Part shown: piece by piece, positions 46,773 to 55,843 of the stretch
Numbering within the stretch: the stretch's first letter is position 1
How the letters are laid out: each line of letters starts with the position of its first letter
Assembly (NCBI RefSeq): GCF_026712245.1
Contig: NZ_JAPPUY010000001.1
Location: 1,488,001-1,552,000, forward strand
Reading direction: 5' to 3'
Length of the DNA stretch: 64,000 nucleotides
DNA from: Roseateles hydrophilus
GTDB taxonomy: Bacteria; Pseudomonadota; Gammaproteobacteria; Burkholderiales; Burkholderiaceae_C
Program-made: the position numbers and the translations under genes
Notes under the pieces: generated by a model
What the model saw: the letters and a program-made list of their open reading frames with translations, nothing else
Databases searched by the model: none
What the model was told of the DNA's origin: nothing

Positions 46773-46842
46773 CCATGAACCGACCCGTGATCCAGGGGTA
46801 TGCCACACCCCCAGCGCCGCCTACAGTCGTGCGCGTGCACAC

Positions 46843-46861
46843 GGGCAGCAGGAGGCTGCCC
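46843..46861 (+). other. Hairpin in the leader of the PEP-CTERM gene
   Basis: GGGCAGC-AGGAG-GCTGCCC makes a 7-bp stem with a 5-nt loop, 27 bp before the PEP-CTERM start. There is no T tract. It may be a read-through attenuator or mRNA-stabilising structure between the giant gene and the PEP-CTERM gene; this is speculative. Confidence 0.3.
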
Positions 46862-46888
46862 AGCCCTTTCCCCAAGGAGCCCACAACC

Positions 46889-47515
46889 ATGAAAAGTGCC
46901 CTTCGTTCCATCGCCGTTGCCTGTGGCGCCGCGCTCAGCCTGGCAGCCCAAGCAGCCACCGTCGTCGTTGGCGAGCGCTCGCCGGACACCACCGTCCTGG
47001 CCGGCGTGCAATCGCAGGACCAGGTGAGCGGCACGCCGGCATCGCTGACCGGGCTGGGCGCGGGTTTTGCGGGCTACCGACTGGAGCTCATCCAGTGGTG
47101 GGGCTATGACCTTGCGGACGCCGGCAACGACGCCGCGCCGTTCGCCGTCACCTTCAACAGCAGCACGGTCACGGGCAGCCTGTCCCGCACCGGCGCCGGG
47201 GCACTGGCTGACACGCCCAACGGCCAACCGGGCACGCGTCTGTTCCTCTACACGCTGGACCTCGACGACGGCTTGAACGTGCAACTGACCGGCAGCAACA
47301 GCCTGGCCCTCTGGAACACCAGCCTGGACAGCGATTGGTACTGGCAGACCTCGGGCAGCGGCGATGAGGGCGACATGGCCTACCGCCTGACGGCCTCGCG
47401 CCCTGACACCAACGAGCTACCCGAGCCCGCCTCGCTGGCCCTGGTGGCTTGCGCCGGTGTCGGCCTGCTGGCCGGCACGCGCCGCCGCAAGCCCGCCCAA
47501 GGCTCAGCGCACTGA
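46889..47515 (+). CDS. PEP-CTERM domain protein, candidate exosortase A substrate
   Basis: Secreted protein of 208 aa. The N-terminus is a Sec signal peptide (MKSALRSIAVACGAALSL, cleavage near AQAA). The C-terminus has the full tripartite PEP-CTERM sorting signal: LPEPASLAL, a hydrophobic helix (VACAGVGLLAG) and a basic tail (TRRRKP). The middle is Thr/Ser/Gly-rich with alternating strands and no recognised catalytic motif. AAGGAGC at about 46874 sets the start at ATG 46889; the longer upstream frame has no signal peptide. It lies 116 bp after the giant gene and before a terminator. Exosortase A of this window (1911-3485) is the probable processing enzyme. Its position between a type I substrate and its transporter is unusual. 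Confidence 0.93.
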   Translation: MKSALRSIAVACGAALSLAAQAATVVVGERSPDTTVLAGVQSQDQVSGTPASLTGLGAGFAGYRLELIQWWGYDLADAGNDAAPFAVTFNSSTVTGSLSRTGAGALADTPNGQPGTRLFLYTLDLDDGLNVQLTGSNSLALWNTSLDSDWYWQTSGSGDEGDMAYRLTASRPDTNELPEPASLALVACAGVGLLAGTRRRKPAQGSAH

Positions 47516-47535
47516 ACGCGCGCTGGCGCACGCCG

Positions 47536-47565
47536 AACGCCCCGCCCTGCCGGGGCGTTGTTTTT
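47536..47565 (+). terminator. Rho-independent terminator after the PEP-CTERM gene
   Basis: AACGCCCCG and CGGGGCGTT form a 9-bp stem around the loop CCCTGC, followed by GTTTTT. This is a strong intrinsic terminator. It separates the giant gene/PEP-CTERM unit from the downstream secretion genes, whose start codon is only 23 bp further on, so some read-through or a promoter inside the terminator region is needed for the latter. Confidence 0.85.
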
Positions 47566-47587
47566 GCTCTCGAACCAGGACTGCCGG

Positions 47588-49297
47588 ATGAACCTGCTCG
47601 GCCAACGCCTGCCCCTCGTCACGCCGCTGGGCCGCGCCATGGCGGCCGTGCGCAGCACGCTGGGCTGGGTGGCGTTTTTCAGCTTCTTCGTCAACCTGCT
47701 GGCGTTGACCTCGTCGATCTACATGATGCAGGTCTACGACCGCGTGCTGGCCTCGCACAGCCTGCCCACGCTGCTGGGACTGACGCTGTTCGCGCTGGCC
47801 TGCCTGCTGACGCTGGCGGGGCTGGAGGTGGTGCGCTCGCGGCTGCTGGTGCGCCTGGGCGCACGGCTGGATGCACAGCTCTCCGGCCTGCTGTTCGAGA
47901 AGACGCTGGCCGCCGGCCGCAACAGCCAGGCGCTGCGCGACCTGGACCAGCTGCGCGGCTTCGTCACCGGCAGCACCATGCTGTCGCTGCTGGACGCGCC
48001 GTGGATGCCCATCTACATCGGCCTGGTCTACCTGCTGCACCCGTGGCTGGGCCATGTGGCGCTGCTGGGTGGCGTGGTGCTGTTCCTGCTGGGCCTGTGG
48101 AACGAGCGCGCCACGCGCGCCGCGCTGGCAGAGGCGGGCGCCGAGATGGCAGCCGGCGCGCGCTTCGCCGAGATCTCGGCCCGCAACACCGACGTGATCC
48201 GCGCCATGGGCATGCTGCCCGGCCTTGCGCGGCTGTGGCGCCAGCGCCATGACTACGGCATCGGCCTGCAAGGCCTGGCCAGCGACAAGGCCGCTCTGGT
48301 GGCAGCCTGGGCCAAGTCGGTGCGGCTGCTGCTGCAGATCGCCGTGCTGGGCGTGGGCGCGTGGCTGGTCATCCGCGCCGAGTGCACGGCGGGCGTGATG
48401 ATCGCCGCCAGCATCATCATGGGCCGGGGCCTCGCGCCGCTGGAGCAGGCCATCGGCGGCTGGCGCGGCTTCCTGCAAGCGCGCGAGAGCTATGGCCGGC
48501 TGCGCCAGGAGATCGGCCAGGAGAAGCCGCAGGACGAGCCCATGCCGCTGCCGGCACCCAAGGGCCTGCTGGCCTTCGAGGGCGTGTCTGCCGCGCCGCC
48601 GCAGTCGCGCCGCCTGACGCTGCAAGGCATCGATTTCACGCTGCAGCCCGGCACCTGCCTGGGCATCACCGGCCCCAGCGCAGCGGGCAAGAGCACGCTG
48701 GTGCGGCTGGCCGTGGGCGTGTGGGCGCCGGCCGCCGGCGCCGTGCGTCTGGACGGCGCCCGCATCGACGAGTCCCCGCGCGAGCATGTCGGCCCCCACA
48801 TCGGCTACCTGCCGCAGGACATCGAGCTCTTCCCCGGCTCGGTGGCAGCCAACATCGCACGCTTCGGCGAGGTGGATGCCGAGCGTGTCGTCGAGGCCGC
48901 GCAACTGGCGGGCGCACACGCCATGATCCTGGCGCTGCCCGAGGGCTACGACACCGTCATCGGCCCCGCTGGCGCCAACCTGTCCGGCGGCCAGCGCCAG
49001 CGCATCGGCCTGGCGCGTGCCTTCTACGGCAACCCGCCGCTGATCGTGCTGGACGAGCCCACCAGCAACCTCGACGCCGAAGGCGAGGCCGCCGTGCGCC
49101 AGGGCATCGACGAGATGAAGCGCCGCCAGCGCACCGTGCTGGTGGTAGCCCACCGCCCGGCGCTGCTGGGCGGCACCGACCAGATGCTGGTACTGGTAGG
49201 CGGCCAGATCGTGAAGTTCGGTGCCACGCAGGAACTGATGCCGCAGATCACCCGCAAGAGCGCCCTGGCGCCCGGAGAGGAGGCCGCCCGTGCCTGA
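47588..49297 (+). CDS. Type I secretion system permease/ATPase (PrtD-like ABC transporter)
   Basis: Inner-membrane ABC exporter of 569 aa. The N-terminal half has about six hydrophobic helices, starting with WVAFFSFFVNLLALTSSIYMMQVYDRVL, a hallmark of the PrtD/AprD group, and no C39 peptidase domain. The ATPase half has Walker A GPSAAGKST, signature LSGGQRQRIGLARA and Walker B PLIVLDEPTSNLD. The ATG at 47588 was chosen (AGGA 10-13 nt upstream); a TTG at 47558 would overlap the terminator. It is coupled to the HlyD-type gene by an 8-bp overlap. The giant protein encoded just upstream is the obvious cargo. No TolC-like gene is in the window. Confidence 0.94.
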   Translation: MNLLGQRLPLVTPLGRAMAAVRSTLGWVAFFSFFVNLLALTSSIYMMQVYDRVLASHSLPTLLGLTLFALACLLTLAGLEVVRSRLLVRLGARLDAQLSGLLFEKTLAAGRNSQALRDLDQLRGFVTGSTMLSLLDAPWMPIYIGLVYLLHPWLGHVALLGGVVLFLLGLWNERATRAALAEAGAEMAAGARFAEISARNTDVIRAMGMLPGLARLWRQRHDYGIGLQGLASDKAALVAAWAKSVRLLLQIAVLGVGAWLVIRAECTAGVMIAASIIMGRGLAPLEQAIGGWRGFLQARESYGRLRQEIGQEKPQDEPMPLPAPKGLLAFEGVSAAPPQSRRLTLQGIDFTLQPGTCLGITGPSAAGKSTLVRLAVGVWAPAAGAVRLDGARIDESPREHVGPHIGYLPQDIELFPGSVAANIARFGEVDAERVVEAAQLAGAHAMILALPEGYDTVIGPAGANLSGGQRQRIGLARAFYGNPPLIVLDEPTSNLDAEGEAAVRQGIDEMKRRQRTVLVVAHRPALLGGTDQMLVLVGGQIVKFGATQELMPQITRKSALAPGEEAARA

Positions 49298-50654
49298 AGC
49301 CGCAACCGCCGCCGCCGCACTGCGCGAGCAGGCAATCGCCGCCATGGTGGTGGGCGAGGACAAGGCCGCCGCCGAGACGCGCCGCTGGGTGCGCCTGGGC
49401 CTGCTGCTGCTGGCCAGCACGCTGGGCGTGGCGCTGGTGTGGTCGGCCAGCGTGCCGCTGGCGTCGGCTGTGGTGGGCTCCGGCATGCTCAAGGTGGACT
49501 CCAGCCGCAAGCGCCTGCAGCATGCCGAGGGCGGCATCGTGAAGGAGATCCTGGTGCGCGACGGCGCCCGCGTGACGGCCGGCCAGGTGCTGGTGCGCCT
49601 GGACGAGACGCGGGCCGCCGCCGGCCACGGCGTGGTCACCGGCGGGCGCGACGTGGCGCTGGCCTCGCTGGCGCGGCTGGTGGCCGAACGCGACGACAAG
49701 GCCGTCATCGCCTGGCCGCCGGAGCTCGAAGCACGCGCTGGCGACCAGCAGGTGGCCGAAATCCTGCGCGCGCAGCGCAGCATCTTCGAGTCGCGCCGCA
49801 GCAGCCGGCTGGGCGAGCTGTCCATCCTGGACCAGCAGATCGCCGCGCTGCGCTCCGAGATCACCGGCTACGACAGCCAGCGCCGCAGCAAGGAAGAGCA
49901 GCTGGACAGCCTCAAGCGCGACCTCGAAGGCCTGCTGGACCTGGACAAGACCGGCATGGTCGAGAAAACCCGGCTGCGCGCCACCGAGCGCGACATCGCG
50001 CGCCTGGTGGGCGAACGCGACGAGCTCGTCTCGCGCGCCGCCACCACGCGCACCAGCATCAGCGAAAAGGAGCTGAAGAAGTTCCAGGTGCGCAAGGCCT
50101 TCCAGGAGGACGTGGCCGCCGAGCTGAAGAAGGTGCAGGCCGAGAACTTCGAGCTCATCGAGCGCGAGAGCGCCACCCGCCGCACGCTGGAGCTGACCGA
50201 GGTGCGCGCGCCGGTGGACGGTGTCGTGACCGACCTGCGCATCCACACGCCCGGCGGCAGCATCGCGCCCGGCGAGCTGCTGATGGAGCTGGTGCCCAGC
50301 GACGACAAGCTCGTCGTCGAGGTCAAGGTGCCGCCGTTCGAGATCGACCGCGTGCGCGCCGGGCAGCTGGCCGGCGTGAAGCTGCATGCCTTCAACTCGC
50401 GCTCACTGCCGGAGCTGGACGGCAGCGTCACCTACGTCTCGGCCGACGCCGCGACCGACCCGCGCACCGAACAGTCCTGGTTCATCGCCAAGGTGGACAT
50501 CCCGGCCAGCGAACTCGGCAAGCTGGGCGAAGGCAACCGGCTACAGCCGGGCATGCTGGCCGACGTCTACATCCGCACCGGCGAACGCACCTTCCTGGGC
50601 TACCTGCTGGAGCCGCTGACCGACAGCTTCCGCAAGGCCTGGCTGGAGCGCTGA
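49290..50654 (+). CDS. HlyD-family type I secretion periplasmic adaptor
   Basis: Membrane fusion protein of 454 aa linking the ABC exporter to an outer-membrane channel. One transmembrane helix (about residues 36-58, LGLLLLASTLGVALVW) is followed by a lipoyl-like half with HAEGGIVKEILVRDGARVTAGQVL. A long coiled-coil hairpin (about 150-300) comes next, then the second lipoyl half (VRAPVDGVVTDLRIHTPGG) and a beta-barrel domain. The GTG start at 49290 lies inside the transporter gene, giving an 8-bp overlap and translational coupling. The length matches the PrtE/HlyD family. Confidence 0.94.
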   Translation: MPEAATAAAALREQAIAAMVVGEDKAAAETRRWVRLGLLLLASTLGVALVWSASVPLASAVVGSGMLKVDSSRKRLQHAEGGIVKEILVRDGARVTAGQVLVRLDETRAAAGHGVVTGGRDVALASLARLVAERDDKAVIAWPPELEARAGDQQVAEILRAQRSIFESRRSSRLGELSILDQQIAALRSEITGYDSQRRSKEEQLDSLKRDLEGLLDLDKTGMVEKTRLRATERDIARLVGERDELVSRAATTRTSISEKELKKFQVRKAFQEDVAAELKKVQAENFELIERESATRRTLELTEVRAPVDGVVTDLRIHTPGGSIAPGELLMELVPSDDKLVVEVKVPPFEIDRVRAGQLAGVKLHAFNSRSLPELDGSVTYVSADAATDPRTEQSWFIAKVDIPASELGKLGEGNRLQPGMLADVYIRTGERTFLGYLLEPLTDSFRKAWLER

Positions 50655-50695
50655 CCGCGGCCGGCCCTCCAGTTGCCCGCCGCTAAACTGCCCCC

Positions 50696-51202
50696 ATGCA
50701 CCACAAGCTCCTCTTCGCCGCCCTCATTGCGATCGGCCTGGCCGCGCCGGCCCAGGCCCAGTGGAAGTGGCGCGACGCCCAGGGCAAGGTGCAGTACAGC
50801 GACCGCCCGCCACCCAGCGGCACGCCGGACAAGGATGTGCTGCAGCGCCCGGCCAACGCCCAACGCACGGTCACCGTGGTGCCGGTCGGTCAGGCGGCCG
50901 CTGCGGCCGCGTCGGCGCCTCGCCCGGCAGCCAGCACGCCCACCAAAGCCGAGCAGGACGCAGCCGCGCGCGACAAGCAGGCGCAGGATCGCGAGGCCGC
51001 CAAGCAGAAGGAAGCCGAACGCCAGCAGGCCGAGTTGCGCCGCCAGAACTGCGCCCGCGCCCAGGCCAACCTGCGTGAACTGCAGAGCGGCACCCGCATC
51101 ACCCGCACCAACGAACAGGGCGAGCGTGTGTTCATGGATGACGCGCAGCGCCAGGCCGAGGTCGAGCGGGCGCGCGGCCTGATCACCAGCGAGTGCCGCT
51201 GA
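50696..51202 (+). CDS. DUF4124-domain exported protein
   Basis: Small envelope protein of 168 aa. A signal peptide ends near AQAQ. The DUF4124 motif follows immediately: WKWRDAQGKVQYSDRPPPSGTPD, which matches the family in which a Trp/Tyr-rich strand is followed by sDrPP. The rest is a charged Ala/Gln/Lys-rich probable coiled coil (residues 80-125) and a Cys near the C-terminus. Function is unknown for the family. It converges with rnfH, leaving a single base between the two stops. Confidence 0.85.
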   Translation: MHHKLLFAALIAIGLAAPAQAQWKWRDAQGKVQYSDRPPPSGTPDKDVLQRPANAQRTVTVVPVGQAAAAAASAPRPAASTPTKAEQDAAARDKQAQDREAAKQKEAERQQAELRRQNCARAQANLRELQSGTRITRTNEQGERVFMDDAQRQAEVERARGLITSECR

Positions 51203-51203
51203 G

Positions 51204-51512
51204 TCAGGTGCTGCTGCCAGCCTTGGGTCGGTGGCGGGACACGATGCGCTCGCCGCGATTGGCGTAGCGCTGGCGGCGGGCTTCCTTCGGGTCCACCGTC
51301 AGTGGGCGATACACCTCGATGCGGTCCCGCTCGCGCAACAGCGTGTCCAGCGGTCGCAGCCGGCCCCAGATGCCCACGCGCAGCTCACCGGGCGGTGGAC
51401 TGAAGTCGGCGCAGCCGCGCAGCAGCGCGTCGATGGTGGTGCCCTCCTCCACCTCCAGCCAGCGGTGCTGCACATCGCCGGCCTGCGGGCTCCAGACCAG
51501 CTCAACGCGCAC
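51204..51512 (-). CDS. rnfH: RnfH-family ubiquitin-like protein
   Basis: Small protein of 102 aa with a beta-grasp fold related to RnfH/RatB (PF03658). It reads VRVELVWSPQAGDVQHRWLEV and later VGIWGRLRPLDTLLRERDRIEVYRPL, ending with a DPKEARRQRYA motif, all typical. The GTG at 51512 is the start, as it gives the family N-terminus and overlaps the ratA gene end by 11 bp; the longer frame is a shadow of ratA. The genes ratA and rnfH are paired in most betaproteobacteria and gammaproteobacteria. Its biochemical role is unsettled. Confidence 0.9.
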   Translation of the reverse strand: MRVELVWSPQAGDVQHRWLEVEEGTTIDALLRGCADFSPPPGELRVGIWGRLRPLDTLLRERDRIEVYRPLTVDPKEARRQRYANRGERIVSRHRPKAGSST

Positions 51513-51960
51513 CGTACTGCACCTCGGCGCGCTGCACGAAGCTGTCGACGAAGGTGTTGGCGATGCGGTCGAACACCGGGCTGACCACGGCCTCCAGCGC
51601 GCCGCTGCTGAACGCATAGCTCAGTTCGAACACCACCTTGCAGGCGCTGGGCTCGCCGGTCGTGCCGGGCTTGTTCAGCGGCAGGAACTGCCACACGCCG
51701 TCCAGATGCGAGAACGGGCCGTCCACCAGCTCCATGCGCACGGTGCTGCCGGGCTCGTTGCGGTTGCGGGTGGTGAACGCATGCCGCACGCCGGCATAGG
51801 CCAGGTGCAGGCGCGCGGTGACGGCATCGCCCTCCTGGGCCAGCACATCGACCTTGTTGCACCACGGCAGGAACTCGGGATAGCGCTCCACGCTGGTGAC
51901 CAGCTCGTACATCTCCTGCGGCGTGTACCAGAGCAGAACGGACTTTTTGACCTGCTTCAT
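51502..51960 (-). CDS. ratA: RatA/Coq10-type START-domain protein
   Basis: Cytoplasmic protein of 152 aa of the polyketide cyclase/Coq10-like START family. The N-terminus MKQVKKSVLLWYTPQEMYELV and the VERYPEFLPWC motif match the family. It has been described in E. coli as a toxin blocking ribosome association, and the same fold binds ubiquinone in Coq10-like proteins, so the real role is uncertain. It overlaps rnfH and diverges from smpB with 47 bp between, the usual layout. Confidence 0.9.
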   Translation of the reverse strand: MKQVKKSVLLWYTPQEMYELVTSVERYPEFLPWCNKVDVLAQEGDAVTARLHLAYAGVRHAFTTRNRNEPGSTVRMELVDGPFSHLDGVWQFLPLNKPGTTGEPSACKVVFELSYAFSSGALEAVVSPVFDRIANTFVDSFVQRAEVQYGAR

Positions 51961-52007
51961 AGAATGACGAGATTGTAAGAAGGCCGCCAGGCCCCATCTC
52001 CCTACCC

Positions 52008-52457
52008 ATGTCCATTGCCGAGAACCGCCGCGCCCGTTACGACTACCACATCGAAGAGCAATTCGAGGCCGGCGTGGTGCTGTCGGGCTGGGAGATCAAG
52101 GCCATCCGTGCTGGCCAGGTGCAGCTGACCGACGGCTACGTGATGATCAGGTACGGCGAGCTGTACCTGATCGGCTGCCGCATCAATGCGCTGCGCAGCG
52201 CCTCCACCCACGTCACCCCCGAGGCCGACCGCACCAAGAAGCTCTTGATGCACAAGGCCGAGATCAAGCGGCTGGTGGGCAAGGTGGAGCAGCGCGGCTT
52301 CACGCTGGTGCCGCTGAACCTGCACTACAAGGGCGGCCGCGTGAAGGCCGACATCGCGCTGGCCAAGGGCAAGGACAAGTCCGACAAGCGCGACACCATC
52401 AAGGAACGAGAAGGCAAGCGCGAGGTCGAGCGCGCCATGAAAGAGCGCTCGCGCTGA
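52008..52457 (+). CDS. smpB: SsrA-binding protein SmpB
   Basis: tmRNA-binding protein of 149 aa required for trans-translation. The start [32 protein letters not shown] and the C-terminal basic tail ([26 protein letters not shown]) are diagnostic. No tmRNA (ssrA) gene was found in the window. It diverges from ratA and converges with the following lyase gene. Confidence 0.97.
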   Translation: MSIAENRRARYDYHIEEQFEAGVVLSGWEIKAIRAGQVQLTDGYVMIRYGELYLIGCRINALRSASTHVTPEADRTKKLLMHKAEIKRLVGKVEQRGFTLVPLNLHYKGGRVKADIALAKGKDKSDKRDTIKEREGKREVERAMKERSR

Positions 52458-52460
52458 CGC

Positions 52461-53645
52461 TCAGGCGAACACGGCCAGCGCCTGCTCAATGTCGGCCTGC
52501 AAGTCGACGCCGTCTTCCAGCCCGATCGCGAAGCGCACCAGCGTGCGGCCCTCGAAGGGCAGCGGCAGGTTGCGGCTGCGGCTCATGTCGTAGGGCACGG
52601 CCAGGCTCATCGGGCCAGCCCACGAGTAACCGATGCCGAACAGCTGCAGCGCATCGACAAAGGCATCCACCTGCCGGGCGCTGTAGCCCGGCTGGAACAC
52701 CACCGAGAACAGCGCCGCCGCGCCCGCACCGCCGACCGCCAGCCAGTGCTCGTGGCCCGGCGACCCGGGCAGCGCCGGGTGGAACACCTGCGCCACGTCG
52801 GGCCGGCCTGCCATCCAGTGCGCCAGCTGGCGCGTCACGCGGTCCTGCGCCTCGTAGCGCAGCTGCAGTGTCGGCAGGCCGCGCAGCACGGCCTCCACAT
52901 CGTTCTGGCCCAGGCCGTAGCCCAGGTGCTCGTGTGCGTGGTTGAGCCGATCATGCAGCGCACGGTCGCGCGTGCAGACGGAGCCCATCAGCACGTCGGC
53001 GCCGCCGCTCGGGTATTTGGTCAGCGCCTGCACGACGATGTCGGCGCCCAGCCCCGGGTGGGTCGTCGGTGCCGGCTCGAAGCCGTTGAAGGCCAGGCCC
53101 GCGCCCCAGGTGTTGTCCAGCGCCGTGGTCACGCCGCGCGCGCGGCAGGCGGCCAACGTGCCGAGCAGGTCGGGGAACTCCAGCGTGATGGAGCCAGCCG
53201 CTTCCAGCCACACCAGCTTGGTGTTGTCGCGCAGCTCCGGCACCGTCAGCGGGTCGTAGAAGCGGTGCGTGACGCCCCACTGCGGCAGCCACGATTCGGT
53301 CAGGTAGCGGTTCTGGCCGTAGACGTTGTCCGGCACCAGCACCTCGTCGCCCGGCCGCAGCATGGCCAGTGAGGGCAGCGTCACGGCCGCCAGGCCGCTG
53401 GGCACCAGCAGGCAGTGCTCGGCATGCTCCAGCGTGGCCAGCCGCGCGGCCAGCGTGTAGCTGGTGGGCGTGCCGTGCAGGCCGTAGCGGTAGCTCAGGC
53501 CGTCACGGGGCCGGGGCGTGTGCAGGTCGGCCGTGTTCTTGAACAGCACGGTGGACGCCTTGGCCACGGGCACCGGCACCGCGTCCCAGCCTTCGGGGGC
53601 GCGGTAGGGGTGATGGATCAGCGTCGTGGCCGGGCTGCGCTTCAA
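52461..53645 (-). CDS. metC: Cystathionine beta-lyase-like PLP enzyme
   Basis: PLP-dependent enzyme of the Cys/Met metabolism family, 394 aa, probably cleaving cystathionine to homocysteine, pyruvate and ammonia. Visible are the phosphate loop region [18 protein letters not shown], the cofactor Asp in [11 protein letters not shown] and the catalytic lysine in [17 protein letters not shown]. It starts at a TTG whose bases overlap the rimO stop (TTTGA) and has GGGGAG 7 bases upstream, so the start codon is unusual but well supported. Cystathionine gamma-lyase activity is an alternative. It is coupled to rimO. Confidence 0.85.
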   Translation of the reverse strand: MKRSPATTLIHHPYRAPEGWDAVPVPVAKASTVLFKNTADLHTPRPRDGLSYRYGLHGTPTSYTLAARLATLEHAEHCLLVPSGLAAVTLPSLAMLRPGDEVLVPDNVYGQNRYLTESWLPQWGVTHRFYDPLTVPELRDNTKLVWLEAAGSITLEFPDLLGTLAACRARGVTTALDNTWGAGLAFNGFEPAPTTHPGLGADIVVQALTKYPSGGADVLMGSVCTRDRALHDRLNHAHEHLGYGLGQNDVEAVLRGLPTLQLRYEAQDRVTRQLAHWMAGRPDVAQVFHPALPGSPGHEHWLAVGGAGAAALFSVVFQPGYSARQVDAFVDALQLFGIGYSWAGPMSLAVPYDMSRSRNLPLPFEGRTLVRFAIGLEDGVDLQADIEQALAVFA

Positions 53646-55024
53646 ACGAGGCTCCCCACCAGGTCGTGCCCGTCGGCAGCGACGATGCGCACGCGGGCGA
53701 AGTCACCCACCTTCATGGTCTTGCTGGCCTTCTCCGGCGGCAGGATCTTCACGGTGCCATCGATCTCGGGGGCGTCAGCGTAGGTGCGGCCCACGCCGCC
53801 CTTGCGGCCCAGCGCTGGGGCGCTGTCCACCAGCACCTGCATGGTCTGGCCGACGCGGGCCTGCAGCTTGGCGGCCGACACCTGTTCAGCCACGGCCATG
53901 AAGCGCGCGCGGCGCTCCTCGCGCACCTCGTCGGGCAGCGCGCCGGGGATGTCGTTGGCGCTGGCACCTTCCACCGGCGAGTAGGCGAAGCAGCCGGCGC
54001 GGTCAATCTTGGCTTCCTGCATGAAGTCCAGCAGGTACTGGAATTCCTCTTCCGTCTCACCGGGGAAGCCGGCGATGAAGGTGGAGCGGATCACCAGCTC
54101 CGGGCAGGCCTCGCGCCAGCGCAGGATGCGCTCCATGTTCTTCTCGCCGTTGGCGGGGCGCTTCATGCGCTTGAGCACATCCGGGTGGGCGTGCTGGAAC
54201 GGCACGTCGAGATACGGCAGCACCAGCCCTTCGGCCATCAGCGGCAGCACCTCGTCCACATGCGGGTACGGGTAGACGTAGTGCAGACGCACCCAGGCGC
54301 CGTACGGCTTGGCAAGTTCACCGAGCTGCGCGACGAGGTCGAGCATCTTGGTCTTGACCGGCTTGCCATCCCAGAAGCCGGTGCGGTACTTCACGTCCAC
54401 GCCGTAGGCCGAGGTGTCCTGGCTGATGACCAGCAGCTCCTTCACGCCGCTCTCGAACAGCGCGCGGGCCTCGTTCAGCACGTCGCCGATGGGGCGCGAC
54501 ACCAGATCGCCGCGCATGCTGGGGATGATGCAGAACGAGCAGCGGTGGTTGCAGCCCTCGCTGATCTTCAGATACGCGTAGTGCTTGGGCGTGAGCTTCA
54601 CGCCAAAGGCCGGCACCAGGTCGACGAAGGGGTCGTGCGGCTTGGGCACATGCGTGTGCACCGCGTCCATCACCTCCTGCGTCGCATGCGGGCCGGTCAC
54701 GGCCAGCACGCTGGGGTGGATTTCGCGCACCAGGCTGCCGGCGTCGCTGCTGCTCGCACCGGCCTTGGCGCCCAGGCAGCCGGTCACGATGACCTTGCCG
54801 TTCTCGGCCAGCGCCTCGCCGATGGTGTCCAGGCTTTCCTTGACGGCGTCGTCGATGAAGCCGCAGGTGTTGACGATCACCAGGTCGGCCCCGGCGAAGG
54901 TCTTGGAGGTCTCGTAGCCCTCGGCGCGGAGCTGGGTGAGGATCAGCTCGCTGTCGGTCAGCGCTTTCGGGCAGCCGAGCGAGACAAAGCCGATCTTCGG
55001 GACGGAGGTGGTCGTGTCGTTCAT
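53642..55024 (-). CDS. rimO: Ribosomal protein uS12 methylthiotransferase
   Basis: Radical-SAM methylthiotransferase of 460 aa that modifies an aspartate of ribosomal protein S12. The N-terminal MTTase domain begins [17 protein letters not shown] and includes [10 protein letters not shown] and VTGCLGA, the three conserved cysteines of its iron-sulfur site. The radical SAM motif CNHRCSFC follows, and a TRAM domain ends the protein ([18 protein letters not shown] region). It precedes a lyase gene with a 4-bp overlap and follows phaR by 40 bp. Confidence 0.96.
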   Translation of the reverse strand: MNDTTTSVPKIGFVSLGCPKALTDSELILTQLRAEGYETSKTFAGADLVIVNTCGFIDDAVKESLDTIGEALAENGKVIVTGCLGAKAGASSSDAGSLVREIHPSVLAVTGPHATQEVMDAVHTHVPKPHDPFVDLVPAFGVKLTPKHYAYLKISEGCNHRCSFCIIPSMRGDLVSRPIGDVLNEARALFESGVKELLVISQDTSAYGVDVKYRTGFWDGKPVKTKMLDLVAQLGELAKPYGAWVRLHYVYPYPHVDEVLPLMAEGLVLPYLDVPFQHAHPDVLKRMKRPANGEKNMERILRWREACPELVIRSTFIAGFPGETEEEFQYLLDFMQEAKIDRAGCFAYSPVEGASANDIPGALPDEVREERRARFMAVAEQVSAAKLQARVGQTMQVLVDSAPALGRKGGVGRTYADAPEIDGTVKILPPEKASKTMKVGDFARVRIVAADGHDLVGSLV

Positions 55025-55064
55025 CGCCGTATTTTCGGCGATGTGGGCGCGCCGGCCTACGGGG

Positions 55065-55595
55065 CTACTTCTTGGGGCCGAACGGGAACATCGCGCCCGC
55101 GTTCTTGAGCTGTTCCTGCCACTGGTTCATCAGCGTCTTGGACTGCTCCGCGTAGCCGCCCATCAGGCCGGTCCAGGCGTCGGGGCTGAAGGGCGAACCC
55201 GGCGTCTGCTCGGTGAAGCGCTGCTGCATGTCGGTGAAGGCCTGCATCTGGCGCTCCAGCAGCCCGCCCATCACGCCCTGCATGGCCCCGCCGTAGAAAC
55301 GGATGATCTGGGCCAGCGAGTTGGTGGAGAACATCGGCACGCCGCCGGTCTCCTCCTCCAGGATGATCTGCAGCAGGATGGCGCGGGTCAGGTCCTCGTG
55401 GGTTTTGGCGTCATGCACCTCGAAGGCGATGCCATCCAGCACCATGCGCTTCACATCAGCCAGCGTGATGTAGCTGCTGGTCTGCGTGTCGTAGAGCCGG
55501 CGGTTGGGGTACTTCTTGAGGATGCGCAGCCCGGCCTTGGTTTCGGGGGCGGCGGTGTCATCGGTACTTGCCGCTTTCTTGCGGGCAGTCGCCAT
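55065..55595 (-). CDS. phaR: Polyhydroxyalkanoate synthesis repressor PhaR
   Basis: DNA- and PHA-binding regulator of 176 aa. The N-terminal PHB/PHA accumulation regulator domain is clear: [17 protein letters not shown], then [14 protein letters not shown]. The C-terminal half is Gln/Met-rich ([16 protein letters not shown]), as in PhaR/PhasinR proteins that bind the polymer surface. The start at 55595 (MATARKKAA) follows an AGGAG-type site; a longer frame adds nothing family-like. No PHA synthase gene is nearby. Confidence 0.94.
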   Translation of the reverse strand: MATARKKAASTDDTAAPETKAGLRILKKYPNRRLYDTQTSSYITLADVKRMVLDGIAFEVHDAKTHEDLTRAILLQIILEEETGGVPMFSTNSLAQIIRFYGGAMQGVMGGLLERQMQAFTDMQQRFTEQTPGSPFSPDAWTGLMGGYAEQSKTLMNQWQEQLKNAGAMFPFGPKK

Positions 55596-55843
55596 GCGGG
55601 AGTCTCCTGTGCAGTGCAGCAAATTCTAGGCAGTCCCCGAGCGTTGCCCCGGACGGGTTTCCCTGGGTCTCGGGAAAGCCACAACCCACGCGGCTGAGTG
55701 ACCCGATCCCCGAAGCCGCATCGCAAGGCCGCAAGTCGTCATCGCTCGGCCGCGAATCCACTAACGCCCCGGGCTGACGGCAACCCGCACAATGCCGCGC
55801 ATCCGCGCCTGCGCCCCATTAAAGAACACCAGGAGACACCCCG

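Noticed and set aside
41355-46808. Very long open frame (over 1,800 codons) on the minus strand opposite the PKD array, and others of 700-1,470 codons opposite the first half of the giant gene
   Set aside because: They mirror the repeats of the plus-strand protein, have low-complexity Asp/Val/Ala/Gly composition and no domain. Skewed codon use in GC-rich repeats leaves the antisense strand free of stops.
51204-51960. ratA-rnfH as a toxin-antitoxin module
   Set aside because: The pair is a conserved core cluster next to smpB, and the RatA protein belongs to a Coq10-like START family. There is no evidence here for an addiction system.
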